A stretch of 64,000 nucleotides of DNA from JAKANT01 sp035502095 (GTDB taxonomy: Bacteria; Pseudomonadota; Gammaproteobacteria; Burkholderiales; Burkholderiaceae_F): the NCBI GenBank assembly GCA_035502095.1, contig DATJUX010000044.1:200389-264388 (forward strand), in the 5' to 3' direction. Under the pieces are notes generated by a model. That model searched no databases, had not been told where the DNA came from, and saw only the letters and a program-made list of their open reading frames with translations. The translations under genes were made by a program, and so were the position numbers. Shown here piece after piece: positions 1 to 9,310 of this stretch (position 1 is the first letter of the stretch; each line of letters begins with the position of its first letter).

Positions 1-725
1 ATTGCTGGTCCGCGCCATCCGTGCTCGCCCCCTTGCTCGCGGAGGAGACCAGGCGCATGTACTTCGCGAGCAGCGCCCGCGTATAGCACGGCGGCGGCGG
101 CGTCCAGCGGTCGCGGAGACGCGGCAACTCCGCGTCGTCGACATTCAGCCAAACCCGCAGCGCTTCGCGTCCATGGTGATCGAAACGCCCTTCTTTTCCA
201 ATGCGATCGTGCCGCCTGCAAAAGGCTCGGGCGCCGCGTGGCCGACCACCGTGCCTGCATGCCAGGACCACCCTTCGGCCCTTCGTAGCGAACGATGTCC
301 ACGTCGCGGCCTGATCCGCTTCGCCATGATCGCTGCCATTGCGGCCGGTTCGGAATCGAGCGCCCGGGCAGGCCCGGTGATCTTAGCGACGCACCCTTCC
401 AGAGCCAGGTTGCCGCGCAGGATGGCGACGTGCCCCTGCGGATACATCGGCCGCGACCGGGATGGGATCACGTCCTGATCCGCACGCGGCCGTGCGGGGG
501 CGGACTCCAATTCGTCGCCGATCGTGCGCCCCGTGATCGTCATGCGGACAACTCGGCTGAGTCCGCGTTTCCCGCGTCGGGCGCGGCCATCTGCGAACTT
601 CCCAGCAGACTCATGCCGAGCGCCTCGAACGACGACAACATCGTGTCGGCGCTCTGGATGCCGCCGCAAGCCCCGACGCTCGGGCACGCGTTGCGTTCGA
701 AGCCTTCGAAGTCATCCCTCGACAT
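1..725 (-). pseudogene. ilvD: Decayed dihydroxy-acid dehydratase (ilvD) relic
   Basis: Pieces of dihydroxy-acid dehydratase, the Fe-S enzyme of branched-chain amino acid synthesis, can be read on the minus strand in the correct order but in different frames. From about 725 to 545 comes the block FERNACPSVGACGG...FEALGMSL. At about 543 it jumps to MTITGRTIGDEL, then GHVAILRGNLALEGCVAKITG, so roughly 160 or more central residues are missing. Near 325-260 the frame shifts to RYEGPKGGPGMQ, which runs straight into TVVGHAAPEPFAGG without the usual TDGRFSGG region. Another shift near 165 leads to the typical C-terminal sequence KYMRLVSSASKGA close to base 1. At least two internal deletions and several frameshifts remove the active site, so it cannot be functional. 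The true ilvD is presumably elsewhere. It lies just downstream of tRNA-Pro, a common place for inserted or decaying DNA. The matches come from memory of the family, not a search. Confidence 0.82.
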
Positions 726-787
726 CGTCCCGCCTGTAGTCCGCCGAACGTCGTGCTCGCGGGCGAGAGGCGAACCGCACGATGTCA

Positions 788-864
<77 letters not shown>

Positions 865-910
865 AAGGTGGCGGCATCATACCGGCGCCCCCGAAGCTCG
901 GCAATTTGCC

Positions 911-2251
911 TCAAGCGGCGCGCAGGCGACCTTCCTCGCGCGCCGCGATGAGCCGCGACCGCGGAAGGTGAGCGACGAAGACACTGCCGCGGCCGAGTTG
1001 CGACGTCACGTCGAGGCGCCCGTCATGCCGATGCAGGACATGCTTGACGATCGCCAGGCCGAGCCCTGTTCCGCCGGTCTCGCGCGATCGGCTCTTGTCG
1101 ACGCGATAGAAGCGCTCGGTCAGCCTGGGGATGTGCTCGGGTGCGACGCCGATGCCGGTGTCCTCCACCTCGAACACCGCGCCGTCCTCATCCGCACGCC
1201 AGCGCAGCCAGATCCGGCCTCCCGATGGCGTATAGCGAATCGCATTGGTCACGAGGTTCGAAAAGGCGCTGCGCAGCTCCTCGCGGCTGCCGCGCAGGCC
1301 GATCGCCGCAGCTTCGACAGCGATGGTGTGCCGGCCCGCGGACAACGCCCGCGCTTCGTCGCCGAGTTCGCGCACCAGTTGCCCGACATCGACATCCTCT
1401 TCCTGCAACGCCGTCTCCTGCGATTCGAGGCGCGAAAGAAGCAGCAGATCCTCGACCAGGTGACTCATCCTGTTGGCCTGCTCGTGCATCAATTGCAGGT
1501 GATGGCGCCGGGTCGGATCGAGCGGCGGCTGCGCATCGAGCAGGGTTTCGAGAAATCCCTTCACGACCGTGAGCGGCGTGCGCAGTTCGTGCGATACGTT
1601 CGCGACGAAGTCCCGTCGCATTGCGTCGACCCGCTCGCTCTGCGTGACGTCGCGGGTCAGCACGATCGAGCGCGCCGACTCGAACTCGATCACCTGCACC
1701 GACAAGGCGATCCCGGCGTTGGCGAGTGGGCGAAACGTGAGCGGGTTATCGAAACGAGCCGAAGTGAGATACGCGACGAACGACGGATCGCGTACCAGAT
1801 TGGTCAGGCGCAGGCCCTGGTCGGCACGCAATGAGATTCCGAGATGACGCTCCGCGACGGGATTGCACCATTCGATCTGCAACTGCGCATCGACGAGAAC
1901 AATCCCCTCCGGCAATGCGCTGATCGTGCGCCGAAATCGTTGTTCATTCTCGGCCAGCCGGCTCTCGTTCAGCTCGCTCGCGCGCCGGCTCTTGTAGAGC
2001 CTGGCGAAGACCTCGGACCAGGCGCCGGCGGCCTCGGGCACCGTGTCGAGGGAGGGATGCTCGAGCCACGCACCGAGGACCGAGAGATAGAAGAAGTGAA
2101 ATCCGAGCACCGCCGCGAAGCTCACCAGGGTGAACCACAGCGCTGCGCGGTCGCCGAAGAAATAGTCGACGACGAGCGCCACCAGCCCCAGCAGCGCCAG
2201 GCGAACCAAGGCCGGATAGACGATCCGGATCCGAGCGAAGCGTTCACTCAT
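911..2251 (-). CDS. phoR: Phosphate regulon sensor histidine kinase PhoR
   Basis: Membrane histidine kinase that, with PhoB, senses phosphate supply through PstSCAB-PhoU. The protein has 446 residues. Two hydrophobic stretches lie at about 13-31 and 38-60, without a large periplasmic domain, as usual for PhoR. A PAS-like region follows (about 100-200), then the dimerisation/phosphoacceptor helix with NVSHELRTPLT (His221), then the ATPase with an N-box (SNLVTNAIRYTP), DTGIGV and GGTGLGLAIVKHV. It is the last gene of the pst-pho run, 74 bases after phoB. The start is the first ATG giving a normal N-terminal membrane anchor. Confidence 0.95.
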   Translation of the reverse strand: MSERFARIRIVYPALVRLALLGLVALVVDYFFGDRAALWFTLVSFAAVLGFHFFYLSVLGAWLEHPSLDTVPEAAGAWSEVFARLYKSRRASELNESRLAENEQRFRRTISALPEGIVLVDAQLQIEWCNPVAERHLGISLRADQGLRLTNLVRDPSFVAYLTSARFDNPLTFRPLANAGIALSVQVIEFESARSIVLTRDVTQSERVDAMRRDFVANVSHELRTPLTVVKGFLETLLDAQPPLDPTRRHHLQLMHEQANRMSHLVEDLLLLSRLESQETALQEEDVDVGQLVRELGDEARALSAGRHTIAVEAAAIGLRGSREELRSAFSNLVTNAIRYTPSGGRIWLRWRADEDGAVFEVEDTGIGVAPEHIPRLTERFYRVDKSRSRETGGTGLGLAIVKHVLHRHDGRLDVTSQLGRGSVFVAHLPRSRLIAAREEGRLRAA

Positions 2252-2325
2252 GACCGGAGTCTAGAGCCGCCGCTGCGACCCGCCGGGATCGCGTGCCACC
2301 ACCGCGGGCCCGGCACCGCCTGGCG

Positions 2326-3027
2326 CTATTGTCCGCCCTCGTTCGAGAGCCGGTATCCCAGGCCGCGCACCGTCTGGATCAGATGCTGCGCGCTGGCTGG
2401 AGCCAGCGCCTTGCGCAGGCGCAGCATATGCACGTCGACGGTCCGCTCCTCGATGAACACGTGATCGCCCCATACGCTGTCAAGAAGCTGACTGCGCGAG
2501 AACACGCGCTCCGGATGGCCGACAAGAAACTTCAGCAGCTTGAACTCGGCCAAGCCCATTTTCACTGCCTGGGTGCCGACGCGGACCTCGTGCCGCGATG
2601 GATCGATGGAAAGCGCTCCGTAGGTCAGCGCCTCGCCGCTGTGCTCCGGCGCTCGACGCCGGAAAACGGCCCGCAGACGCGAGACGAGTTCACGTGGAGA
2701 GAACGGTTTGACGACATAGTCATCCGCCCCGGCGTCGAGCCCGGCCACCTTGTCCCCCTCTGCGCTCTTGGCCGTAAGAAGGATGATGGGCAGCGCTTTG
2801 GTCCGCTCGTCGGTGCGCAGGTCGCGCAGGAGTTCGATCCCCGCGCGATCGGGCAGCATCCAATCGAGGATGACCAGATCCGGCAGCTCGTGGCGGATCG
2901 CGTCCTGCGCGGCACGTGCGGACTCGGCGCGCCGCACCGCGTACCCGTTGTTCGTGCAGGTGAACGAGACAAGCTCCTGAATCGCCGGTTCGTCTTCGAC
3001 TACGAGGATCGATGCTGCCATCGGCAA
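2326..3027 (-). CDS. phoB: Phosphate regulon response regulator PhoB
   Basis: Transcription factor that binds Pho boxes once phosphorylated by PhoR. The 233-residue protein has a receiver domain (about 5-125) with acidic residues VVEDE, the phosphoacceptor Asp55 in VILDWMLP, and the conserved Lys in LLTAKSAEGDK. The C-terminal winged helix is of the OmpR type, with FSRSQLLDSVWG and ERTVDVHMLRLRKAL. It lies 6 bases downstream of phoU and upstream of phoR, so the three are cotranscribed. Either of two nearby ATG codons (residues 1 and 3) could start it. Confidence 0.96.
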   Translation of the reverse strand: MPMAASILVVEDEPAIQELVSFTCTNNGYAVRRAESARAAQDAIRHELPDLVILDWMLPDRAGIELLRDLRTDERTKALPIILLTAKSAEGDKVAGLDAGADDYVVKPFSPRELVSRLRAVFRRRAPEHSGEALTYGALSIDPSRHEVRVGTQAVKMGLAEFKLLKFLVGHPERVFSRSQLLDSVWGDHVFIEERTVDVHMLRLRKALAPASAQHLIQTVRGLGYRLSNEGGQ

Positions 3028-3033
3028 GCGCCC

Positions 3034-3750
3034 CTAGCGGCCTTGCGCCACAGTGCGCTCGACTTCGTCCGGGCTCGTGTGTCGGACGTCGGCGCCCTGC
3101 GCAACAAAAATCACATGTTCGGCGATGTTCTTCGCGTGATCGCCGATCCGCTCGATCGCTTTCGCCGCCCAGACGACGTCGATCGCGGCCGATATTGCGC
3201 GGGGGTCTTCCATCATGAACGTGACAAGCTGGCGCAGGATGGCGCGAAACCGCTCGTCGACCCCGGCATCGTCTTTGATGATTGCTGCAGCCGCCTGCGC
3301 ATCGAGCCGGGCGAAGGCATCGAGCGAGCGGCGAAACATCGTGTGCGCGATATCGCCGCAGGCGCGGATATCGGGAATCCGGTTCAGGCGGAAGTTGCCG
3401 CCCTTGTCGCGCAGCCACTTCACGCTGCGCGCGATCTTGCTCGCCTCGTCGCCGATGCGCTCGATGTCCACGATCGCCTTCGCGACGCCCATGATCATGC
3501 GCAAATCGCCGGCCGTCGGCTGCCTGCGCGCAATCACGTGGTTCACCAGGCGATCGAGTTCGATCTCGAGTTCGTTGACCCTGCGGTCGGCCTCGATCGC
3601 CCCGTCGGCCAGTGTGACGTCGGCCTTTTCGAATGCCTCCAGCGCGAGGCGGAGTTGGGACTCGACGAGGCCGCCCATGTGCAGGATGCGCGAACGCATC
3701 TGCTCGAGTTCGACGTCGTACTGCTTGGAAGAGTGGTCTCCGCTCGACAT
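3034..3750 (-). CDS. phoU: Phosphate signalling protein PhoU
   Basis: Negative regulator linking Pst transporter activity to PhoR, preventing PhoB activation when phosphate is plentiful. The 238-residue all-helical protein has the two PhoU repeats, each with its metal-binding signature (DIERIGDEASKIA and AIERIGDHAKNIAE), and is of the usual length. It follows pstB by 28 bases and precedes phoB by 6. The C-terminal tail after the second repeat (about 215-238) is family-variable. Confidence 0.96.
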   Translation of the reverse strand: MSSGDHSSKQYDVELEQMRSRILHMGGLVESQLRLALEAFEKADVTLADGAIEADRRVNELEIELDRLVNHVIARRQPTAGDLRMIMGVAKAIVDIERIGDEASKIARSVKWLRDKGGNFRLNRIPDIRACGDIAHTMFRRSLDAFARLDAQAAAAIIKDDAGVDERFRAILRQLVTFMMEDPRAISAAIDVVWAAKAIERIGDHAKNIAEHVIFVAQGADVRHTSPDEVERTVAQGR

Positions 3751-3778
3751 TACATTTGCTCCTGCATTTCGACCCTGC

Positions 3779-4612
3779 CTACCCGAAGCGGCCCGTGATG
3801 TAGTCCTCGGTTTCCTTGCGCGCCGGCTTGATGAAGATCTGATCGGTCTCGCCGAACTCGATCATCTCTCCCAGATACATGTACGCGGTGTAGTCCGACA
3901 CGCGCGCTGCCTGCTGCATGTTGTGCGTGACGATCGCCACCGTGAAGTCGGCCTTCAGTTCCTCGATCAGTTCCTCGATCTTCGAAGTCGAGATGGGATC
4001 GAGCGCCGAGCACGGTTCGTCGAAGAGAATCACCTCCGGCCGCACTGCGATTCCGCGGGCAATGCAAAGGCGTTGCTGCTGCCCACCCGAGAGGCTGGTC
4101 CCGGTCTGCGGCAGCTTGTCCTTGACCTCGTTCCAGAGCGCTGCCTTGCGCAATGCCCACTCGACCCGCTCGTCCATCTGCGGCCGCGAGAGACGCTCGA
4201 ACAACCTGACGCCAAACGCGATGTTGTCGTAGATCGACATTGGAAACGGGGTCGGCTTTTGAAACACCATTCCGATTTTCGCCCGCAACAACGATACGTC
4301 CTGCCGCGAGGTCAGCAGGTTCTCGCCATCGAGCAGGATCTCGCCTTCGGCGCGCTGCTCCGGATACAACGCATACATCTTGTTGAACGTCCGCAGCAAC
4401 GTCGACTTGCCACATCCGGACGGGCCGATGAAGGCGGTGACCTTCTTTTCCGGAATATCGAGCGAGATCGACTTCAGAGCGTGAAATCCGCCGTAGTAGA
4501 AGTTGAGATTTCGCACCTCGACCTTCGCGCGCGTCGTCGCCGTCGTGGTCGTGGCAGCGGAGTGCGATTCGCTCTTCTCGAAGGACTTTGAAACGGCGGT
4601 GTGGTTCTGCAT
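3779..4612 (-). CDS. pstB: Phosphate ABC transporter ATP-binding protein PstB
   Basis: ATPase subunit of the high-affinity phosphate importer. It shows Walker A GPSGCGKSTLL, signature LSGGQQQRLCIARG, Walker B VILFDEPCSALDP and the switch His in IVTHNMQQ. From the ATG at 4612 it has 277 residues, about 20 more than the E. coli protein because of an N-terminal Ser/Thr/Ala-rich tail. That ATG has AGGG six bases upstream. An in-frame ATG at 4624, overlapping the pstA stop as ATGA, is an alternative start. The arrangement implies coupling to pstA. Confidence 0.95.
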   Translation of the reverse strand: MQNHTAVSKSFEKSESHSAATTTTATTRAKVEVRNLNFYYGGFHALKSISLDIPEKKVTAFIGPSGCGKSTLLRTFNKMYALYPEQRAEGEILLDGENLLTSRQDVSLLRAKIGMVFQKPTPFPMSIYDNIAFGVRLFERLSRPQMDERVEWALRKAALWNEVKDKLPQTGTSLSGGQQQRLCIARGIAVRPEVILFDEPCSALDPISTSKIEELIEELKADFTVAIVTHNMQQAARVSDYTAYMYLGEMIEFGETDQIFIKPARKETEDYITGRFG

Positions 4613-4620
4613 TGGAACCC

Positions 4621-5496
4621 TCATAGCGTTTTGCGAAATAGCACGCGCGCCACGATGTTCAGCACGAGTACCGCAAGAGTGATCAAGGCGGCGCCGCCCC
4701 ATGCAAGTCGGTGCCAGTCTTCATACGGGCTCATCGCGAACTGGAAGATCACCACCGGCAGATTCGCAAGGGGCGAATTGATGTCCAGGGACCAGAATTG
4801 ATTATTGAGTGCCGTGAACAACAGGGGTGCCGTCTCGCCGCTGATACGCGCGACAGCCAGCAAGATCCCGGTCACGATGCCGGTGCGCGCCGCACGATAG
4901 GTGACCATCGTGATCACCTTCCAATTCGGGCAACCAAGCGCAAACGCGGCCTCGCGGAGGCTGTTCGGCACCAGCTTCAGCATATCGTCGGTCGTCCGGA
5001 CCACGACGGGTATCACGAGCAGGCCGAGAGCAATCGAACCGGCAACCCCGGAGAAATGCTTCACCTGCGCTACGTACACCGAGTACACGAACAGGCCGAT
5101 CACGATCGACGGTGCCGAGAGCAGCATGTCGTTGAGGAACCGCGTGCCGGCGGCGAGCCAACTGTTCTTGCCGTATTCGGCCAGATAGGTTCCGGCGAGG
5201 ATTCCGATCGGCGTTCCAAGCACGGTGCCGGCTACCACCATGATCACGCTGCCAGCAATGGCGTTTGCCAGTCCTCCATCTGCCCCTGGAGGCGGGGTCA
5301 TCTGCACGTAGAGTGACGCGCGCACCAACGCGTTGCCGCCCTCGAGCAGGAGTGTGACCAGGATCCATGCCAGCCAGGCGAGGCCGAAAGCAAGCGCAGC
5401 GCACGAAACGCCCATCATCAGCGCGTTCCGCCGCTTGCGCCCGGAGTAGACCGGATTGGCCGCGGTGATCAGACTCATGGCGCCCCGATCGTTCAC
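4621..5496 (-). CDS. pstA: Phosphate ABC transporter permease PstA
   Basis: One of the two inner-membrane permeases of the Pst importer. The 291-residue protein has about six hydrophobic helices and the EAA-type cytoplasmic loop (LREAAFALGCPNWKVI) that contacts PstB. It also shows the conserved GTPIGILAGTYLAEYG segment. Its ATG overlaps the pstC stop as ATGA (5493-5496). The C-terminus is immediately followed by pstB. Confidence 0.95.
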   Translation of the reverse strand: MNDRGAMSLITAANPVYSGRKRRNALMMGVSCAALAFGLAWLAWILVTLLLEGGNALVRASLYVQMTPPPGADGGLANAIAGSVIMVVAGTVLGTPIGILAGTYLAEYGKNSWLAAGTRFLNDMLLSAPSIVIGLFVYSVYVAQVKHFSGVAGSIALGLLVIPVVVRTTDDMLKLVPNSLREAAFALGCPNWKVITMVTYRAARTGIVTGILLAVARISGETAPLLFTALNNQFWSLDINSPLANLPVVIFQFAMSPYEDWHRLAWGGAALITLAVLVLNIVARVLFRKTL

Positions 5497-6503
5497 GTCC
5501 GCGCGCCCTCCTGCCGCGCGAGCCGGAGCAACATGAGTTTGGAGAAGGCGAGCACGACTGTCGTGATGACGAACAGGATCAATCCCAGTTCGATCAGCGC
5601 GGCGAAGTAGAGATCACCAACGGCCTCGGTGAACTCGTTGGCCAATGCCGACGCAATGCTGTTTCCTGGCGCCAGCAACGAAGCCCCGAGCCGGTGCGCG
5701 TTGCCGATCACGAACGTGACGGCCATTGTCTCGCCCAGCGCCCGCCCGAGGCCCAGCATGATTCCGCCGACGACTCCGACTTTCGTGTACGGAAGCACGA
5801 CACGCCAGACGACCTCCCACGTCGTTGCACCGAGACCGTACGCGGACTCCTTGAGCATCGCCGGAACCAGCTCGAAGACGTCGCGCATGACGGCGGTGAT
5901 GAACGGGATGACCATGATCGAGAGGATCAGGCCAGCGGTAAGCATGCCGATCCCCAGCGGTGGCCCTTCGAACAGAGGAGCGATTCCCGGCACGTTGCCG
6001 AGCGTATTGATCAGAAGCGGCTGAACATATCTCTGTAGCAGGGGGGCAAGAACGAACAAGCCCCACATGCCATAGATGATCGAGGGTATCGCCGCCAGCA
6101 ACTCGATGGCGGTCCCAAGCGGCCGCTTCAACCACCGTGGGGAAAGCTCGGTCAGAAAGAGCGCGATGCCGAAACTGACCGGCACGCCGATCAGCATCGC
6201 GATGGCAGAGGTGACCAGTGTCCCGAAGATCGGAACGAGGGCTCCGAACTCCTCCTTGACCGGATCCCATTCCGCACTCCAGATGAAGCTGACGCCATAC
6301 TTGTGCAGCGACAGCGTGCTGCCCATCACCAGCGCTACGAGGATCGCCGCGAGGATGCTGAATACGAGGAAGGCGAACGACCTCGTCAGCCACTCGAATG
6401 TCGCGTCTTTCCACGCAGACGACGGCGTAATCACAGGCGCACCGCTACCGATGAGCGCGCCTTGACCGTTGGCTTCACTGGAGGACACTTGGACCGAACT
6501 CAT
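5493..6503 (-). CDS. pstC: Phosphate ABC transporter permease PstC
   Basis: Partner permease of PstA. The chosen ATG at 6503 is preceded by an AGAGAGG ribosome-binding site and gives 336 residues, close to family size; the frame is open further upstream but adds no recognisable sequence. A family-typical N-terminal helix (about 40-60), a long loop and a transport core are visible, with the EAA loop LKESAYGLGATTWEVVW. It is separated from pstS by a 172-base gap holding a strong hairpin (6566-6595), which may set the ratio of binding protein to permease. Confidence 0.94.
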   Translation of the reverse strand: MSSVQVSSSEANGQGALIGSGAPVITPSSAWKDATFEWLTRSFAFLVFSILAAILVALVMGSTLSLHKYGVSFIWSAEWDPVKEEFGALVPIFGTLVTSAIAMLIGVPVSFGIALFLTELSPRWLKRPLGTAIELLAAIPSIIYGMWGLFVLAPLLQRYVQPLLINTLGNVPGIAPLFEGPPLGIGMLTAGLILSIMVIPFITAVMRDVFELVPAMLKESAYGLGATTWEVVWRVVLPYTKVGVVGGIMLGLGRALGETMAVTFVIGNAHRLGASLLAPGNSIASALANEFTEAVGDLYFAALIELGLILFVITTVVLAFSKLMLLRLARQEGART

Positions 6504-6565
6504 GAGCCTCTCTGGGAGAATAGTAACGGCCCGCGTGATGCGCCCGCTCGGCCCTGTTGTGACGC

Positions 6566-6595
6566 GGCCGCCGAGACGCCCGAGTCTCGGCGGCC
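6566..6595 (-). terminator. 12-bp perfect hairpin between pstS and pstC
   Basis: GGCCGCCGAGAC (6566-6577) pairs exactly with GTCTCGGCGGCC (6584-6595) around the loop GCCCGA. There is no good T-run in the pst direction, so it is more likely an RNA-stabilising or partial-attenuation structure. Such a structure would raise pstS message over pstCAB. A strong effect on termination is not proven by the sequence. Confidence 0.55.
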
Positions 6596-6675
6596 CGTTT
6601 TCAGCCGAGGCCTGCCGCGCGATTGGCGCTACCCCCTCCGCCCAATTCAACCCCCCGAGGCCCTGCGCCGCAACG

Positions 6676-7716
6676 TCAGTACAGTGCCTTGCCGGAGCCG
6701 TCCTTCAGCTGCGCCTTCCATGCCGCCTGGATGAGGCCGACCACGGCGTCCGGCATCGGGACGTAGTCCAGTTCATCCGCCATCTGCCGCCCGTTCTTGA
6801 ACGCCCAGTCGAAGAACTTGAGAACTTCCTTCGCGTTGTCCGGTTTGTCCTGCACCTTGTGCATGAGGATGAACGAGGCGCCGGTCATCGGCCAGGCGTT
6901 CTTGCCCGGTTGATCCGTCAGGACCATATACATCCCCGGCGCCTTCGACCAGTCGGCACCGGCCGCCGCGGCCGCGAATGTCTCGTCGCCGGGAGCGACC
7001 GCCGTGCCAGCGCGGTTCGTCATTTTGGCGACTGCCAACTTGTTCTGCTTGGCGTAGGCGTACTCGACGTAGCCGATCGCCCCATCAATACGCTGCACGT
7101 AGGAAGCGACGCCCTCGTTGCCCTTGCCCCCTACGCCGGTTGGCCACGCGACCGAGGTCCCTTCGCCAACCTTGGTCTTCCACTCCTCGCTCACCTTCGA
7201 CAGGTAGTCGACGAAGATGAACGTCGTGCCGGACCCGTCTGAGCGGTGCACGACCGAGATCGCTTGGTCCGGCAGCTTGACGCCGGGGTTTGCCTTGGCG
7301 ATCTCGCCATCGTTCCACTTCTTGATCTTGCCGAGGTATATGTCCGCGATCATCGGGCCCGTCAGCGCGATGGCTCCCGATGCGACCCCTTGGAGGTTGT
7401 AGACGATCACGTCGCCGCCCATGATGGCGGGAAACTGCATCAGGCCGTTCTTCTCGAGATCCTCGGGCTTCATCGGCATGTCCGACGCTCCGAAGTCGAC
7501 CGTCTTGGACGTGATCTGCTTGATGCCGCCTCCTGAGCCGATGGACTGATAGTTCAGACCAATTCCGGTGGATTTTCTGTATGCGTCCGCCCATTTGGCA
7601 TAGATCGGATACGGGAATGTCGCGCCGGCGCCGGTGATGTCGGCCGCCATACCGCTCGTCGAGATCATCAATGCTGCGGCTACGCTCAAAACTTCGGCCA
7701 GGCTTCTCGTGAACAT
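6676..7716 (-). CDS. pstS: Phosphate-binding periplasmic protein PstS
   Basis: Periplasmic receptor that delivers phosphate to PstCA. The 346-residue precursor begins with a signal peptide of about 24 residues (cleavage after GMA, before ADITGAG). The mature part shows the family motifs GAGATFPYPIYAKWADAY, IGSGGGIKQI, DFGASDMPM and HRSDGSGTTF, which contain phosphate-binding Ser, Asp and Arg residues. Its ribosome-binding site AAGGA lies seven bases before the ATG. It is first in the transporter operon, behind a Pho-box promoter. Confidence 0.97.
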   Translation of the reverse strand: MFTRSLAEVLSVAAALMISTSGMAADITGAGATFPYPIYAKWADAYRKSTGIGLNYQSIGSGGGIKQITSKTVDFGASDMPMKPEDLEKNGLMQFPAIMGGDVIVYNLQGVASGAIALTGPMIADIYLGKIKKWNDGEIAKANPGVKLPDQAISVVHRSDGSGTTFIFVDYLSKVSEEWKTKVGEGTSVAWPTGVGGKGNEGVASYVQRIDGAIGYVEYAYAKQNKLAVAKMTNRAGTAVAPGDETFAAAAAGADWSKAPGMYMVLTDQPGKNAWPMTGASFILMHKVQDKPDNAKEVLKFFDWAFKNGRQMADELDYVPMPDAVVGLIQAAWKAQLKDGSGKALY

Positions 7717-7758
7717 CGGGCAATCCTTTCTCTAGACCCCGCTTGGACTTGGGCGAGC

Positions 7759-7792
7759 ACGTTAGGAGTCATTTGTGTCACTTGCGTGACAG
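7759..7792 (-). promoter_or_regulatory. Candidate Pho box and promoter for pstS
   Basis: On the minus strand CTGTCACGCAAGTGACAC (7792-7775) matches the PhoB target layout of two seven-base units spaced by four: CTGTCAC is 6/7 and GTGACAC 5/7. About ten bases further lies TAACGT, a weak -10, the spacing expected when PhoB replaces the -35 contact. The pstS ATG is about 60 bases downstream of the box. The same bases form the 16-base palindrome TGTCACTTGCGTGACA (7776-7791). Assignment rests on match and position only. Confidence 0.6.
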
Positions 7793-7969
7793 CGGTCACA
7801 TGCCCGGGCCGAGCCTTGTCATCGAAGTTTCACGCGGGTGTGTCGCGGACTGCGGCGCAGCCGGATAAGCCCTGCCGGAAAGCTGACGTGTCCTCTTGTC
7901 AGTCTTTACCGACGCAGCAGGAAAGGATTCAACTGTGCCGGAGCACTGGCGCCCCCGGCTTGGTGAGAC

Positions 7970-9310
7970 TCAGGCGCTGACGCTCGCAGCAAGCCTTTGT
8001 GCCAACTCGTCCGCGAGAGCCGCGTCGTCAGACTCCACCATGACGCGCAGCACCGGCTCCGTGCCGGAGGGTCGGATGAGCACGCGGCCGCTCCCCGCCA
8101 AGGCGCGTTCGGCCGCGGCCGTCTCACGCGCGAGCGGCGCGTGGTTCCTCCAGTCGAACCCCGGTTCGAGCCTCACGTTGATAAGCCTTTGCGGCATCAG
8201 GCGCAGGTCTGCGGTGAGCTGCGCCAGCGTTTGCCGTGTGTGTCGCATCGCCGCCAGCACTTGCAAGGCACTGATGATGCCGTCTCCCGTCGTGTGCTTG
8301 TCGAGGCACAACAGGTGTCCTGAACCCTCGCCGCCCCAGAGCCAACCCTTCTGCTGCAACATCTCGAGGACATACCGATCACCCACCTTGGCGCGGGCGA
8401 ACGGCACGCCCATCTCGCCGAACCTGCGCTCAAGAGCGAAGTTCGTCATCAGGGTCCCGACGGCGCCCAGGCCGGTACCGTCACTCTGCTTGCCGAGCCG
8501 ATCGCGGACGATGACGTAGAGCAACTGGTCGCCGTTGTAGAGGTCGCCGTTCGCGTCGGCAACGACCACGCGATCGGCGTCGCCGTCGAGGGCGATACCA
8601 ATGTCGGCGCCCCGGCTGCGCACCGTCTCGGCCACATGTTCGGCGTGCACGGCCCCGACGCCATCGTTGATGTTCAGACCATCGGGGCTTGCGCCAACGG
8701 GGATCACTTCCGCGCCGAGTTCGTGAAACACTTCCGGGGCAACGTGATACGCGGCTCCGTGGGCACAATCGATCACGATCCGCATCCCGCGCAGGTCGAG
8801 TTCGTTCGGGAATGTGCTCTTGCAGAACTCGACGTATCGCCCGCCGGCGTCGTCGAGGCGCCGCGCGCGACCAAGGTCGCGCGATTCCACGCAGGACTGC
8901 GGCAGGTCCATCTCGGCTTCTATGGCCGCCTCGACCTCATCGGGCAACTTGGTCCCGCGTTCGGAGAAGAACTTGATGCCGTTATCCGGATACGGGTTGT
9001 GCGAGGCGCTGATCACGACGCCCGCGGTGAGTCGCTGCGCGCGGGTGAGGTATGCGACCGCAGGCGTCGGCAACGGGCCACACAGGACCGTGTCCACGCC
9101 GACACTTGAGAACCCCGCCTCCAGCGCGGCTTCGAGCATGTAACCCGAGATCCGGGTGTCCTTGCCGATCAGCACCGTTGGCCTGCCGGAGGCGCCACGC
9201 GCGAGAACGCGGCCGGCGGCCTGACCAAGGCGCATGACGAAGCCAGGCGTTATTGGGTCACGTCCCACGGTGCCGCGTACGCCATCCGTGCCGAAGTATT
9301 TGCGGCTCAC
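7970..9310 (-). CDS. glmM: Phosphoglucosamine mutase GlmM
   Basis: Converts glucosamine-6-phosphate to glucosamine-1-phosphate for peptidoglycan and lipopolysaccharide precursors. The 446-residue protein starts SRKYFGTDGVRG. It carries the phosphoserine loop SASHNP (Ser103), the metal loop DGDADR, the sugar-binding GEGSGH and the C-terminal phosphate loop RPSGTEPVLRVM. The start is GTG at 9310, overlapping the folP stop as GTGA. The longer frame upstream of it is only the overlapping folP sequence. Confidence 0.96.
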   Translation of the reverse strand: MSRKYFGTDGVRGTVGRDPITPGFVMRLGQAAGRVLARGASGRPTVLIGKDTRISGYMLEAALEAGFSSVGVDTVLCGPLPTPAVAYLTRAQRLTAGVVISASHNPYPDNGIKFFSERGTKLPDEVEAAIEAEMDLPQSCVESRDLGRARRLDDAGGRYVEFCKSTFPNELDLRGMRIVIDCAHGAAYHVAPEVFHELGAEVIPVGASPDGLNINDGVGAVHAEHVAETVRSRGADIGIALDGDADRVVVADANGDLYNGDQLLYVIVRDRLGKQSDGTGLGAVGTLMTNFALERRFGEMGVPFARAKVGDRYVLEMLQQKGWLWGGEGSGHLLCLDKHTTGDGIISALQVLAAMRHTRQTLAQLTADLRLMPQRLINVRLEPGFDWRNHAPLARETAAAERALAGSGRVLIRPSGTEPVLRVMVESDDAALADELAQRLAASVSA

